Source: Cavia porcellus (lineage: Eukaryota > Chordata > Mammalia > Rodentia > Caviidae). Taken from it: 64,000 nucleotides of DNA. The stretch spans positions 32,563,519-32,627,518 of the forward strand of contig NW_026947485.1 of the NCBI RefSeq assembly GCF_034190915.1, in the 5' to 3' direction. Of the stretch, positions 1 to 10,939 are shown one piece after another. Position numbers and translations under genes: made by a program. A model generated the notes under the pieces. That model was not told where the DNA came from and made no database searches. It worked only from the letters and a program-made list of their open reading frames with translations. The first letter of the stretch is position 1; each line of letters starts with the position of its first letter.

Positions 1-651
1 CAGCCCTTACTGTCTGGGCCTAATCTGATTTCCACTGCCCCACTCCACAAAGCTCATAGATCACAAAAATGTAGTTTTATAATGCTGGGATTTGGGAAGA
101 GCAGGGAAGTCTCCTCTTCTGCTTGCGTTCCCCCAGGTGGCAGACCTAGATTCCCTCCAGGGAGATCTGTTGTTAGTCATGGACAGGAAGCATGTTCTAG
201 TTGATGCAAAAACCTTCCTGGGCAATCTCTCCCCTTCTGCCAGACCCTTCTGTTAGGAGCACCTTGTCCTGGATTCCTCAGAGCACACTGCTCCCTGGAC
301 TGCCAGAGCCCTCCACTGGCATGGCCAGGGGATTGCAGCCCGGCAGGGAAGCAGGCACTGCTGCCTTGCCTTCTACCAGTCCCTCAGCACCAAGGCCAGG
401 CCACAACCTTGGACAGCACCGACAGGTACATGGGCATGCACATATGTATGAGCGATGACAGAGATGCTACAAGAGGGCTCACAGGGATGAGGGCTTTGGA
501 ACAGCTAGGCATATAGTCTCAGGGGCGCTCTGCTGTGGGGTAGGGCTACATATGGGAAGGGTGATGTTTGGGTGGGCCAGTAATGGCTGATCCAAAGCAT
601 CACATCGACCTCATGCCTAGCTTCCCTCAGATCTTCCAGGAGGAATAGACC

Positions 652-697
<46 letters not shown>

Positions 698-1397
698 TCT
701 CCCCTCCTCCCCAACCAGCTCCAACTGAACACCCTGGCTGGAGGCTGGGTACCTCCAGGAGCATCTGCTGACTTCCCCATGGTCAAGCCAGCATGAAGTT
801 TGCCAGGAGGAAGGAGGATGCAGGCTTTGGTGCTAGTGGGTGGTCTCAATTCAGACCCCACACATCACCTGGAGCTGCCCGCTCTCCTGACCCATCACCC
901 ATAGGGCCAGTCTTGGATATTCGATTAGGAAACATGACATCTCACAACCTCTGGCTCCCAGCACGCCGCGCACCTATCACTGGCATGTTCACCCCATCTC
1001 TTCTAGGCTTTCTTCTTTCCTCTTCAGTAATAAAGAATCTGATCATGGCCCTCACCCCGGGGGTGCGGGGTTGAGGAGGCGCTCTAGGGAGGGGAAGCAT
1101 TGTCTGAACAGAGATGGTGCCCTAACGGGGGAGCTTGGGGCACAGGAGCAACATTAGAGGGGAGAAGATGGTCCCTAAAAGGAAGAAGTGTTTTCTTTTT
1201 CTTGGCTGTCTCCACACGGAGCACAGGAATTGTGGGCAAATCCTCCATTTCTGAGGTCCCAACACTTAAGGAGTCCTCAAATACGGGAACTGCAGCCCTG
1301 AGCGGTCTCCGACACGGGGTCTAACCCACCCCAACCCCCAAACAGCCTTCCTGGGGGCCGGCATACAGTCCATAGGCGAGGATCAAGGGGCACTCAC
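1..1397 (-). other. CRHR2: CRHR2 intron downstream of the shared ECD exon
   Basis: This is intronic sequence of CRHR2, read on the minus strand from the donor of the shared exon. I looked for the next expected exon, which would encode the rest of the Cys-rich hormone-binding domain, and did not find it, so it lies beyond the left edge. Apart from a CA microsatellite, no repeat or gene is recognisable. The open frames here on either strand have no recognisable domain. Confidence 0.6.
651..696. repeat. (CA)n microsatellite
   Basis: An almost pure CA dinucleotide run with one G interruption near its start. It lies in a CRHR2 intron and is likely length-polymorphic. Confidence 0.97.
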
Positions 1398-1523
1398 GGG
1401 TCGTGTTGTACTTGATGCCATTGAAGTATTCCGGGCACGGCCTCTCCACGAGGGCTCCCGCCACGCTCTGGGGCCAGCATGTCCCGATCTGGTCCAAGGT
1501 CGTATTGCAGTAGGAGTAGGGAC
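1398..1523 (-). CDS. CRHR2: CRHR2 shared exon: first part of the hormone-binding extracellular domain
   Basis: This exon encodes part of the extracellular hormone-binding domain of CRF receptor 2, a class B GPCR that binds urocortins and CRH and signals mainly through Gs/cAMP. The minus-strand translation starts [16 protein letters not shown] and continues through [19 protein letters not shown], which I recognise as CRHR2. It has three of the conserved ECD cysteines and two N-glycosylation sequons (NTT twice). The acceptor (pyrimidine tract, cgccag) is at 1524-1525 and the donor (gtgagt) at 1392-1397. The exon is 126 nt, entered in phase 1 and left in phase 1. Both the alpha first exon and the beta second exon end in phase 1 with a split Gly codon, so both splice here in frame. 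The remaining ECD and seven-helix exons are outside the window. Confidence 0.96.
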
Positions 1524-1678
1524 CTGGCGACGGGAGAGAGTAGAGCGGAGCTCCGAAGAGTGGCCAGGGATTTCTCACCACTCAGGGCTCCGGGCGCGGG
1601 GAGCGCGGGATCTTGTGCGCTCTGAGCGCGCCAAGGAAGCAGCCCCGGGATGCCTGGTTCCACTCGCCTCGCGCCTAC

Positions 1679-1781
1679 CCTCGGGGTCCAGGGGTGGTCC
1701 CCAGCCGTCCAAGAGCAGCTCTTCGGCCAGCACCAAGCTGCAGTTGGCCTCCAGCAGGCTGTGGAACAGTGCCGCGTCCAT
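1679..1781 (-). CDS. CRHR2: CRHR2 alpha-isoform first coding exon (pseudo-signal peptide)
   Basis: First coding exon of the CRF2-alpha isoform, beginning MDAALFHSLLEANCSLVLAE and ending in LDPE plus one base of a Gly codon. The donor gtaggc follows at 1673-1678. It is 103 nt long (34 codons plus 1). In the human protein this segment is known as an uncleaved pseudo-signal peptide whose Asn13 matters; Asn13 and Cys14 are present here. Position 6 is Phe where I recall Leu in human. Only 155 bp separate this exon from the shared exon, and it sits in a CpG-rich island that is probably its own promoter. This explains how the gene makes alpha and beta receptors from separate promoters with different N-termini. 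Confidence 0.95.
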
Positions 1782-2250
1782 CGCGCTCCGGGGCTGAGCG
1801 CGCAGAGGCTGTGGGAATGCGCGCCGGCCAGGCTGCGAGGAAGGGAGCGCGACGGGGAGCAGCCCAGAGAGCGCCGGGTCCTGGCTTCTGCTCGCCTTGT
1901 CCCGATCTTCTGGGCAGCCTTGGGGCGCCTCACCCCCACCGCCTGGAGCTGGCAACCCCGACCTTTCCGGAGAGCAGCTGCAGAGCCAGCTCTAGGAGCG
2001 CGGAGTCCACCCGCTCTGCCGCGGCCAATGGCTGCGCCAGGAGGCGGGGCCGGGCGGCTCTGCCCCAAGACTCAGCCAGCAGCCCCCAGCCCCTCCGGGA
2101 CTGCCCAGCGTTCGCTCACCTAGGTCCCTGCTCACTTCCACCAGCAAAGTACGGGTTATGCCGGGAGTGCCCCGTCCAAGGATCGAGGCTCAAAGGCCCA
2201 GGATTGGCAAGGCCGGCAAAGAGGTCCTACTCTCCTGCAGCCCCCTGCAC
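1782..2250 (-). promoter_or_regulatory. CRHR2: CpG-island promoter of the CRHR2 alpha isoform
   Basis: Dense CpG sequence extends from the shared exon to about 2250, unlike the CpG-poor surroundings. Around 2020-2055 there is a CCAAT box (ggccaatgg, plus-strand reading; ATTGG for this gene) next to GC boxes (ggcggggcc). No TATA box is evident, as is usual for an island promoter. The long open frames on both strands here (for example 1613-2458 plus) are by-products of GC richness. I infer the transcription start lies between about 1800 and 2030 but cannot place it. Confidence 0.65.
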
Positions 2251-4869
2251 CGAGGACAGCTACCAGCCAAAGTTGGGCGTCCGGGTGCCTAAGTTTCTTT
2301 CCCAGGAACTAAGGCATGGGAAAGGGGAGGGGCCGGACAGTGGAGGTGCAGATTTGTACCCTGGAAGAGACTTTGTCAGCTCTGGAAAGGAAATGGATCG
2401 GGCCCTCCAGGGAAGTAGGAAAGCCGCCCAAGAGTCTAGTGAGGTCAAGTGGCCCTGAGAGGTGAAGATATGCAGAGACCGTGGAACTGGGCTGGATCAC
2501 ACTTCCCAGCTGGCACTTAATGCGGGGAAGACGGACTGGAGAGCCCAGTGGGTGAGTGGCTTCCTGTAGAGCCAGAGACAACACTGAGTCTTCCATTCAG
2601 GTGACTGAGGAATCAGTGTTGCCATTTAATGAGATGGGGTACTCTACCGGGAGGATTTGGCTGTGATTAATTGAAAGACTTCGAATGCCCTATCTTCATG
2701 CCTGGAGAACAGAGAGATCAAGTCAGAAGTGAAGATGTGTCTGTCTGTCTTCCTCTTAGCTTGGGAAGCTGGCTGGCTTCTGTACCAGGGCAGAGGAAGA
2801 CCCCAAGTCCCTCTGCAGGTTGGGGAAGTTAATATCTTTTATAAGGAATTTGCCCCAGCTTCTCAGATGCTTGCTTGGTACTTGTACTTCGTTCCACCAG
2901 CACCCTCAGAGTGCTGGGAGCAGGGTGCTGTCAACCATGCCTACCAAATGGACTCAGTCTAGAGAGATGACCAGAGTAGGGTCTGCCCAGTGAGAGAACG
3001 CTGGGCACTCCCTTTGGCGCTAGCCTGACTTTTCCTGACATGATGCCTTAGGCAGGGGTCTTACTGTGTCTTCTAGAGGCTTTTCTTCTCAGTGGAATGT
3101 TCTCTGAGGCTCTCTCTGCTTCAGCGAAGTCTCTCTCTGTTCTGTCTCTCTCTTTCTCTATAATGTGCAGATGTGTGTACATGTGTACATGTTTCTATTT
3201 TTAAGGGCAGGAGAGTTGGGGTCCAGTTCCAGCTGGACTGGAGGCCCCAGGAACCGGCCCTGCTGTCCCTCACCCCCTTCTTCACTGGGAACCAAAGGTG
3301 CTGCAGAAGGGTGAAACCACCCCAAACCAGCTGGGCCCCAGAGCAGGGAGACATGGAAGCAGGCTGACCTGCCTCTGTGTGTTCATCTCACCAACCTCCA
3401 TATTAATGCTGTTGTCATTGCCCAGGCAGAGAAGAGAGGGAGAGAGGGAGTCAGCTGTGGGGCCACGCCTGAGCCCTGGAATCTCTCCAGGGCCTGCCAA
3501 CTGGCAGGGATGAGGTGCCGAGCAGTCAGCCAGGTCTGTCCTCTGCCTCCTGAATGGATAGTTAGGGGCCTGGCTCAACTCTGGGCAGGCAAAAGTCCCT
3601 TGATGTCTGCAGGAAGCAGTGCCAAGAGCAAGGGGCTAAGTTGGGTCCTAACCCCAGTCTGAGACCTGATCCTGACCTTAGCTAGGCAGAATCCTGTTTC
3701 CGGTCCCAGTCTGAACCATTCAGGGCTTCACAGAGACCAGCGTGCCACTGCTTCCATTCCTGTCACTGGGCAAGTCTCCTCTGTGTACACAGGAAGGTCT
3801 TTGACATGCCATGTCATAGCATGGGCAAGGAGGGCACCAAGCCAAGCCTTGGTGATTTGTATTCTAGATAATGCAGAGAGGAAATTGGAAAAGGTAGCAG
3901 TTTGGGAACAAATTAATTTTTCAGTCCATTTTAGTGTTTGCAAATAAAAAAATGAGGAAAAATTGAAAAGAGACAACATTTTTCTCAGATTAAATCCAAC
4001 TACAAAGAGACAAGAACAGGAGTGTTTTGCCTATTAAGGAAGCAGAGGTGGGTAGGAGGCCCCTGGAGTGGAGGAAGATTCTGGGGGCACAGTCAGGCGT
4101 GGGCTGAGGAGTTTTTGGGAAACCCATGAACCCTCAGGTAGGTGGGGACAAGGACAAGACAAATAAGTTCAGGGGAGCATAGCAAGAGGAGCCCTAAGTG
4201 TTGTCAGCAGCCTGGGATGAAGCAGCTGCCTCTGGTGGCTTCTGTCCCTCTCGGCCCACCTCTGCTGCCAGGTTCAGAGACTATAGGCAGCTGTCAGCCA
4301 GCTGACTGCACATCCTATTACACAGCATCAAGTACTCATTGCAAGAAGACACAACAGAATCACACACAGCATCACTGTCCTGCAGCCTGACCACGTTCAT
4401 CTCCCACCATGCAAGTGTCAGGTGGAAAACAAAATTCAAGAGGACACCAAGTACCTTTGGGTGTCTGTGGGGCTGTCTTCTGAGAGACCACACGGACAGC
4501 ATTCTGTTCAGGCACAGCTGGGACACAGTCATGGGTTTCTTGAGAGTGGCAATGGGAACAGCAACTCAGGAGGGACCTTAAGGTGCCCACTCTTTGCTGT
4601 GCACTGAGGGCCATGCTCCAGGCCAGACGCTCCCACTATATCTTGGGACAGAGGAGGTGGCATGGTGTCTTCATGTTCAGTCATGGGGCCATATCATGGA
4701 AGGACTTCAGTGGCCATCAAATTCCATGTTTTCAGTTTACAGATGGGCAGTAGGATATCACGGGAAAGGAATTTCCTCTCCTACCCTAGAAGGACTCTGA
4801 TATTTCTACAGTAGCCCACGTGGGCTCCCTCCCTCTCCCACATGACAGGTAAAGAGACTTTTTACAATT
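2251..4869 (-). other. CRHR2: CRHR2 intron (beta transcripts), no recognised element
   Basis: Intron sequence between beta exon 2 and the shared exon, upstream of the alpha promoter. I see no exon-like segment, no SINE and no LTR that I can name. Confidence 0.5.
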
Positions 4870-4874
4870 ATGAT

Positions 4875-5275
4875 TGTGCCACTCTTCCTACAAGAGTGGC
4901 TCTCTATTGCTCTCAGGACAGAGCTGATGTCATTGGCACTGCAAAGAAGATTCCCCCATCCTCAACCTCCTGCTAAATTTGAGGTGCCCTTCTGAGTGTC
5001 TTGTCCTTCCCTGGGGCCATATTGCACCTCTGTGCCTTTGCAGTGCAGTGCGCTTGGCTTTAGCGACCTCCCAGCTTCACACTGCAGTTAGTCCAGCCCT
5101 CTCCTACACATCCATCAGTCATGCACTCACCACCTCTGTCCTGTCTGGGTTAGGTGGCCTGCCCTGGGGCCTCCAGCTGGCCCGTGTCACAATAGTTGCT
5201 GGATTTTCCATGATCTTCTTGATGATGTGTGTCTCTTGAAGGGCAGGGCCAGTCCTGTTCTGTAATCAGCCCCAG
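4875..5275 (+). repeat. Ancient L2 LINE fragment
   Basis: The text resembles the L2 3' region: 'ctctcaggacagagctgatgt' followed by a 'gcacctctgtgcctttgcag' box and ending in a 'cttgaagggcagggccagtcctg' type motif. It is diverged and does not code. Confidence 0.5.
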
Positions 5276-5391
5276 CATCCATCCAAGTACTCCAGGGCCA
5301 GGCTCAGTGATCATACAAAAAGAGCAAATGCCTTGGGCTCAGAGCTGGGTGAGTGCAGAACCTGCATTCTTCCTGTGAGGGCAGTCTCCCC

Positions 5392-5392
<1 letters not shown>

Positions 5393-5442
<50 letters not shown>
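5393..5442. repeat. (TG)n microsatellite
   Basis: About 25 uninterrupted TG units in the CRHR2 intron, just upstream of an ID SINE. Confidence 0.97.
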
Positions 5443-5444
<2 letters not shown>

Positions 5445-5483
5445 ACTCAGCAGTTACTGCTTTCTTTCCTCTTTGCTTTGTTT

Positions 5484-5562
5484 TGCCATGCTGGGGATGG
5501 AACCCAGGGCCTCATACATGCCAGGTAGGTGTTCTACTACTGAGCTACATCCCCAGCCCAGG
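5484..5562 (-). mobile_element. ID-type SINE (tRNA-Ala derived)
   Basis: On the minus strand it reads ggctggggatgtagctcag (tRNA A-box region) and then a B-box-like ccctgggttccatccc. This is the usual ID SINE layout, ending near the T-rich 'ctttgctttgttttg' on the plus strand, which is the tail. It is diverged and has no clear target duplication. Confidence 0.75.
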
Positions 5563-6304
5563 GAATTATTTCAAGGAATCCTTGGTGAATAAATTAGAAC
5601 TCATCCAGTAAAACTCTGCCTGAAGTCCTACTCACCCTTGTGGTTATATGCATTTTTCACTTATTTGGACCTCAGGGACATATAGCAGGATTGGTCATAG
5701 TCTTTGATTCATGTACCCTTGTCATCATTAGCCCACACATGGTCTAAATTTATTTTCGCCATTTCTTTTATGAACATTTGTATGAAGCCATAATTGTAAT
5801 GAGCCAACCACCCAATCTGGAACTTGATCTTTACCAATCACTTACATATGTATCAATACATTTCTTCCCCAGAGGGAACATTTTCTTGTATGTTGCCTTG
5901 TATTCTTGCTCCTGTTTTCCCCGGATTCCTCACAGATATGCCTGTCTTTGCAGTGGAGTGAGTCATTTGCCTTTGAACTTGATGCTAGTCATTATGCTTT
6001 CTCTCAATCAGAGTCTGCTAGGAGACCACTGTCATGTGGGGACTTGAGAAGATTTCTAAAGCCTGACAGGCATCCTAGAAGCTCACACATCCACCTCAAG
6101 GCCAATGGCTGATGAAGGATGACCGTGTCTCCACAGTGGCTGTGGGCAGTGTCACTAGCTTCACTAGCGATCGATGAATATTTACTGATGTGGGGAAATG
6201 TTCACTCTGAGTTATTAGAGATACATGATAAATCTAGGGACACTGCCTTATCCTGACTTTATTAAAAATACAAATAAAAACCAAAACCAAAGAAAAGGCA
6301 ATTT

Positions 6305-6480
6305 GAATTCAGTCTGTAGTGGCCAACATTTATAATCACAGATCTCTGAAAGACTGAGGCAGGAGGACTGAAATTTCAAGGCCATCCTGGACAGCTTAGA
6401 GACTTAGTGAGACCCTGTCTCAAAATAAAAAAGGGTGGGCATGTAGCTTAGTGTGAAGACCCAGATTGGGTGGGGGAACC
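6305..6480 (+). mobile_element. B1-ID chimeric SINE
   Basis: The left half is B1-like (cagatctctgaaagactgaggcagg, then ggccatcctggacag, then gtgagaccctgtctcaaaa). It joins, through an A-rich linker, an ID-like right half (gggcatgtagcttagtgtgaag). Such B1 plus ID dimers are known from squirrel-related and some other rodents. It is diverged. Confidence 0.65.
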
Positions 6481-6919
6481 AACATGAGGGTGTTTGGATT
6501 CATAAACTATTGGCCGATACAAGACATGATAAAAATTCTGGGCTGTGAGATAATGAGATTTATTGATTTCTGTGATTTAGTGGACTTCTCATAGTTTTTA
6601 TGTAAATAATATGCATGCCTTTCATCAATAAACAAGGGTGTTAGAAGTTAAGCAGAGAAGGCCTTGGGTTGGAGAGGCCAGGGCCTGGGCCACCTGCTTG
6701 AGGGGAGGGCCAGGTAGGGAGAAGGCTTAGGTCTGCCTGGACTAGCATTGCCTGAGGGCAGAGTTTGGTAAGGGAATCTTGGGGCCTCCCCAAGGTGAGG
6801 GGCTTCTATTTCCTGTCTAGTTGCTGCTGGACCGAGCCATGCTTGGTATCTCCACGGTCTGTCATTTGACCATTACATTATGTCTCTAAGATGGACTTGG
6901 ACCTGACTTCTAACAAAGT

Positions 6920-7245
6920 AAGGAAATTAAAACTCAGGTCATGTTCCAGGTCCCTCCAAATTCACATGGTGAAGTTGCTCAGGATGTGGTCTTGGTGGGT
7001 CTCAGGCCAATGCGAGTGGTGTCATTATAAGAAGGGAAGACTGGGAACAGACAGGCACAGACAGAACACCATGTGAAGCACCCAGAGAAGATGGCCATCT
7101 GCAAACCAGGGAGCTAAGGCTCAGAGGGGACCAATACCACCAACACCCTGGTCTTGGACTTAGCTCCTGGATTGTGAGAAGATACATTCCTGTTGATCAG
7201 GTACTTTGTCACATAAGCCCTGGGAAACCAATACAGGGGACCTAT
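6920..7245 (+). repeat. Old LTR-like repeat remnant
   Basis: The layout 'tcacatggtgaagt', 'cattataagaagggaa', 'accatgtgaagca', 'agaagatggccatctgcaaacca', 'cttggacttagctcctgg' and 'tgtgagaaga' follows a common mammalian LTR-type repeat consensus. The exact family is not assigned. Confidence 0.45.
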
Positions 7246-7628
7246 CCAGGGTCACAAGGGAGCTAGGATCAGACTGATGGCAGAGACACCTGAACTGTTG
7301 GCTGGTTCACCGTGTGGAGCCCAGGCAGTAAGATGCTCCTCCTGGATCCCTGCCTCAGGCTGCCTTTGCATGCCCGGCCCCAGGCAGGGCTGCTATTTTT
7401 TGTCTCCCTGAGTCCTGATAGATGCTCCAAGATCCAGGAACATCCATGACACTCCCAACCTCTCCCTACCAACACCTCCTCCTGAACCCTAATGAAATCT
7501 CCCCAGAGCCACAGGCCCAGCTCCCTCCTCAGCCTGCAGAGCTGCCCTGACTCTGAAGAGCAACCATTTGAAAACTCAGAGGCTTCAGAACTGAGGTCTA
7601 ACTGTTGCTTCATGTGTCCTTAGCAGGG

Positions 7629-8043
7629 TGTTATGGTTTGTGTCTAGATGTCCCCTGAAAGCCTCGTGTAGTCATAAGTGGGGTTTTTCCAGAGGTGGCT
7701 GAATCTAGAGTATGTGATTGATTCACTGCAATGCGAGGATTAAGGGTGGTATGACTAAGTGTGGGTGATTATTAAACTAGTCCACTGATTGGTTTGGCAC
7801 TACCCTAATCCCAGTAGCCTAAATAAACAATAAAAGGGGAAGAAAAAGCTACTAAGGACTGTTGCTTGCTTTGCTAACTTCTGCCTGCCATGAACTATTT
7901 TTCCTCTCTGATCCCCTCTGCCATACTACCCTGCCTTGGAGCCAGCTGATAATGGATTTTTACAAGCTGTAAGCTAAATAAACTCTTCCTCTTTAACTTT
8001 GGTCATGGGGTATTTTGTCTCAGCAACAAGAAAAATAAGATAC
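7629..8043 (+). mobile_element. MaLR-type solo LTR (family copy 1)
   Basis: It begins tgttatggtttgtgtct, has a gctaaataaac polyadenylation-signal region, and ends gtattttgtctcagcaac, the layout of ERVL-MaLR LTRs. A second copy of the same family lies at 37463-37895, sharing 'agaggtggctgaatctagag', 'gattggtttggc' and the 3' block. I found no target-site duplication. Confidence 0.6.
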
Positions 8044-8378
8044 TGGGTGCCATCTATAACCACAGCAACTGGAGATGGTTTCATACCTTCTGCTGGTCCT
8101 CACCTGCCACCCAAGTTTGAGAGTAGAGGGGTTGCTTCTCCCAAATGCCTATCCAAGTACCTTCCTGGGGTATGCATGGGAGAGTGGGAGCACTAAGAGA
8201 GGCTCTCTGCCAGACCCTCTGTCACCAGTGAAGAGCTCCAGGTTCCCAAGGAGACCCTAACAAGGGGAACCCAGCCTAGGACTGGCAGCAAGGGCTTCAC
8301 ACATCACCCCATCAGCTCTCCTCCCCAGGCTGTGTACCCCTCACTCCCAGGGTGTGCCTCAAGTGGACTTGTGCATAC

Positions 8379-8472
8379 CTGAGGGGTCAGCCAGGGACAC
8401 CATGATGTGGCAGTACTGTTCCAGCAGGGGCCACAGGGGCTGTTCTCTGCGCACCTGGGTTGGCCTGGCCAC
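8379..8472 (-). CDS. CRHR2: CRHR2 beta-isoform second exon
   Basis: Second coding exon of the beta isoform. The minus-strand translation is VARPTQVRREQPLWPLLEQY followed by CHIMVSLADPS plus one base of Gly. The block QPLWxLLEQYCH is characteristic of CRHR2-beta. The acceptor (cttcctag) is at 8473-8474 and the donor (gtatgc) at 8373-8378. It is 94 nt, entered in phase 0 and left in phase 1, as needed to join the shared exon. In the human and rat beta proteins, as I recall them, the end of this exon contains an N-x-S sequon just before the Gly. Here the residues are A-D-P-S, so that sequon is absent. Confidence 0.94.
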
Positions 8473-8539
8473 CTAGGAAGAGCAGGGGTTGGGGGTCAGA
8501 GGCCAGGTTTACTGGCCATCAGTGTGTGATCCTGATGAT

Positions 8540-8615
8540 CCTGATACTGCCTGAGCCTTGTTGTGTCACTTAACCTTCAGTCCTCTCACGTCTTCTGACC
8601 AATGGAAAACTGAAG
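8540..8615 (+). repeat. MIR SINE fragment
   Basis: 'cttgttgtgtcacttaaccttcagtc' followed by 'tgaccaatggaaaac' follows the MIR core ('cttaacctct...cctcatctgtaaaatgg'). Short and diverged. Confidence 0.4.
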
Positions 8616-9754
8616 CAAGGCCACATGGCATAGTAGCAGTCTGGTTTAGTCTGAGGAGGTCACATAATGTCATGCAGCAGCACCTCTCAGGCAGGCCTCT
8701 GTGTGTCTGTACCTCACCCCCAGAGCTGACTTTTCCTCCACGGGATGCAATATGTCCCTGGGATAGTGCCCCTGTCCTGCCAGCAGAGCAAGGTGGTGGT
8801 GTCTACTAGCGGTTCATCCCCTGGAAAATGTTTTTGGAATGCAACTGTATTCAGGATCTGGCTGGTGGAGCTGTAAGTGCCCTCAGGGTGTCCCAGGCCA
8901 GGTAGACTCCTTAGAATTAGCAGGAGCAGAAGGCAGGAGAAAAGCATGTAATTTCAATTAATTTTCCTGTCATGCAGGTAAATAGGCTGTTACAACACAG
9001 GAGACACTTTACAGGACCTGGGAAGGCAGGGAAGGCTTCCTGGAAGAGAGGGCACTTTGGGAGCCACCAGAAGGATGGATAGTGGAAAGGGATGGTTAAT
9101 GTACTTGTCACAGGGTCTACTGGGAGTTTCTCAGTGTAGGCTTCTTGGGTGTCAGTCTGCCACTTGCTGGGATGAGTTAGACTGGGTTGGGGAGGGTCGG
9201 TGCTGGGCTGACTTTGCATCTCTGATGCCAGAACTTTTTCTAAAGCCAGCTACCATGTTTGTGGCCCCACTGTCCAGGTGATCTTCTGCTTATCACGCGC
9301 TCTGGGAGAGGACACCTTCCCTAGAACTCAGGTGATATGGGACTGTCCTCACCACAGAGACTATAGCCAGGTGGTCTTGATGGGGGTGGCACAAGGTCAC
9401 CAGGCTAAGCATCTTATGTGTGCTGGATGCACTGGGAGACACAGACAAGTGCATCGGAGGTGGATTTGGGAACACTTCTCAGATCCTGGCTCTGGCTGCC
9501 GTAACTTCTCCTTCTACCAACCCAAAAAAGAGGGCACAGTCAGAGATCTTCATTCTCTTCAGGGGAATGTGCATAGATTTGGCTCACACCTGCAAGTGCC
9601 TATTTTGGGTAGAGCCCCTGGTGGAGTGGAGTTGGATGAGCAGGGAGAAAAGGTGGCCGGACTGGAATAGTCTCACTCTGGGGCCTGTGAATTGAGCTTT
9701 CAGAGGGGGTCATGTGCAGACATCCCTGTGCTCAGGTTCTGGAGATGCTGCTAC

Positions 9755-9865
9755 TTAGCTTTTTTGGCTTGGCAAAGCAACTTCACTTCTCTGGGCTTTA
9801 GTTTCCTCATCTTTAAAACAGGGATAGTGCCACCATTGTAGAATTTGGTGTGTATTTAATGACTG
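9755..9865 (+). repeat. MIR SINE
   Basis: Clear MIR core: 'aacttcacttctctgggcttt', 'agtttcctcatctttaaaac', 'agggatagtgccacc', then 'gtgtgtatttaatga'. Confidence 0.75.
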
Positions 9866-10359
9866 TGTCAGGAACCTCATGCAGACATCACAAGCCAAAT
9901 GAAGGCGCTTGTCAGGGACTTCAGGGGGATCTCACTGGAGGACCCAGAGATGGGGCAACTGAAGGCCCAACCTCGTCTTTGGAAAAGCCTTCTGGTTCAC
10001 CAATTGTCCTGCAGTGTGGACCGCCTCAGCCCTCTGCTCCTCCTGTGGACACTGGAACTCTGAGGACACAGCCTCCACCTGTCCGAGCTCAGCTCATGCC
10101 GTGTGCCGTGAACACTTGTGGAGGAACCCGAGGGCTCTCAGTTGGGTCTTGGAGCTGAGTCCATGAATGGGATGGTGGTAAGGTGGAGAGAGTCACCCCA
10201 AGGCAGAGCTAGGTGAGCAGAGGCTGGAGCCAAGAGGGCACAAGGCCTATGTGGAGACAGCGTATCTGGCTTTGGGTACTGTTAAGGGAACAGTGAGCAG
10301 GAAGGAGACGCCTCTGTTATGTGGAATCAAGGGTTATTATGTGGGATACCTGGCTTCAA

Positions 10360-10515
10360 GTGCTTTACATGAAATAGTTCATTTATTCCTCACTGCAGCC
10401 TGGGAAGTTACTATTAATAACTCCAGTTTACAGATGAGTTAGCTGAGGCTCAGAAGACTGAAATCACCTCTCAAGGCCGCATAGCAGGTAAGAGGCCAAG
10501 GCAGAATTCATATTC
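10360..10515 (-). repeat. MIR SINE, reverse orientation
   Basis: The plus strand carries the reverse-complement MIR text: 'tttacagatgagttagctgag', 'gctcagaagactgaaatcacc' and 'aggtaagaggccaaggcag'. Confidence 0.65.
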
Positions 10516-10598
10516 ATACAGTCAGGTAGGTATGATCTGATCTCATACAGACTGGAAGAGCTGGTCCTGGGTGGGGAGGGGAAGTGGTTGGAGCAGTC

Positions 10599-10938
10599 TG
10601 CTACGGTTTGGCTAAATGTCCCCCAAGGGTCCACATGTCAAAAGCTTTGTTCTCCCCTTACGCTGCTACTGGGGGTGTGTGGAAACTTTAGGAGGTGGAG
10701 GTCTAGTGGAGGAAGTTGAGTCACTGTGGGTGTGTAGTTGAAGAAGTCACTGGGCTCCTTTTTGTCTCTCCTGCCTCTCAGTTTTCTCTACCACATGTTT
10801 CCGTGGTGATGTTTCTGCTTCACTATAGGCAATGGATTGAAACCTCTGAAACCATGAGCCAAAATAAATATTTTTTCCTCAAAAGTTTTGTGTCAGTGTC
10901 AGGTATTTTATCACAGTGATGGAAAGCTGACTAACACA
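10599..10938 (+). mobile_element. MaLR-type solo LTR
   Basis: It starts tgctacggtttggctaaatg and ends gaaagctgactaacaca. An aaaataaatatt polyadenylation region precedes 'gtgtcagtgtcaggtatttta'. Length is about 340 bp, typical of rodent MaLR LTRs. No perfect duplication is visible. Confidence 0.6.
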
Positions 10939-10939
10939 G

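Noticed and set aside
505..861. Minus-strand frame containing a run of Val-Cys repeats
   Set aside because: Translation of the CA microsatellite. The same reason removes the frames over 5393-5442, 15481-15560, 46087-46131 and 47075-47114.
1394..2068. 224-codon minus-strand frame overlapping both CRHR2 exons
   Set aside because: It is in a different frame from the CRHR2 reading frame and crosses intron and promoter; the true exons are defined by splice sites.
1613..2458. Long plus-strand open frame (281 codons) over the CpG island
   Set aside because: It is antisense to CRHR2 alpha, lies in GC-rich sequence where stops are rare, and contains no recognisable domain.
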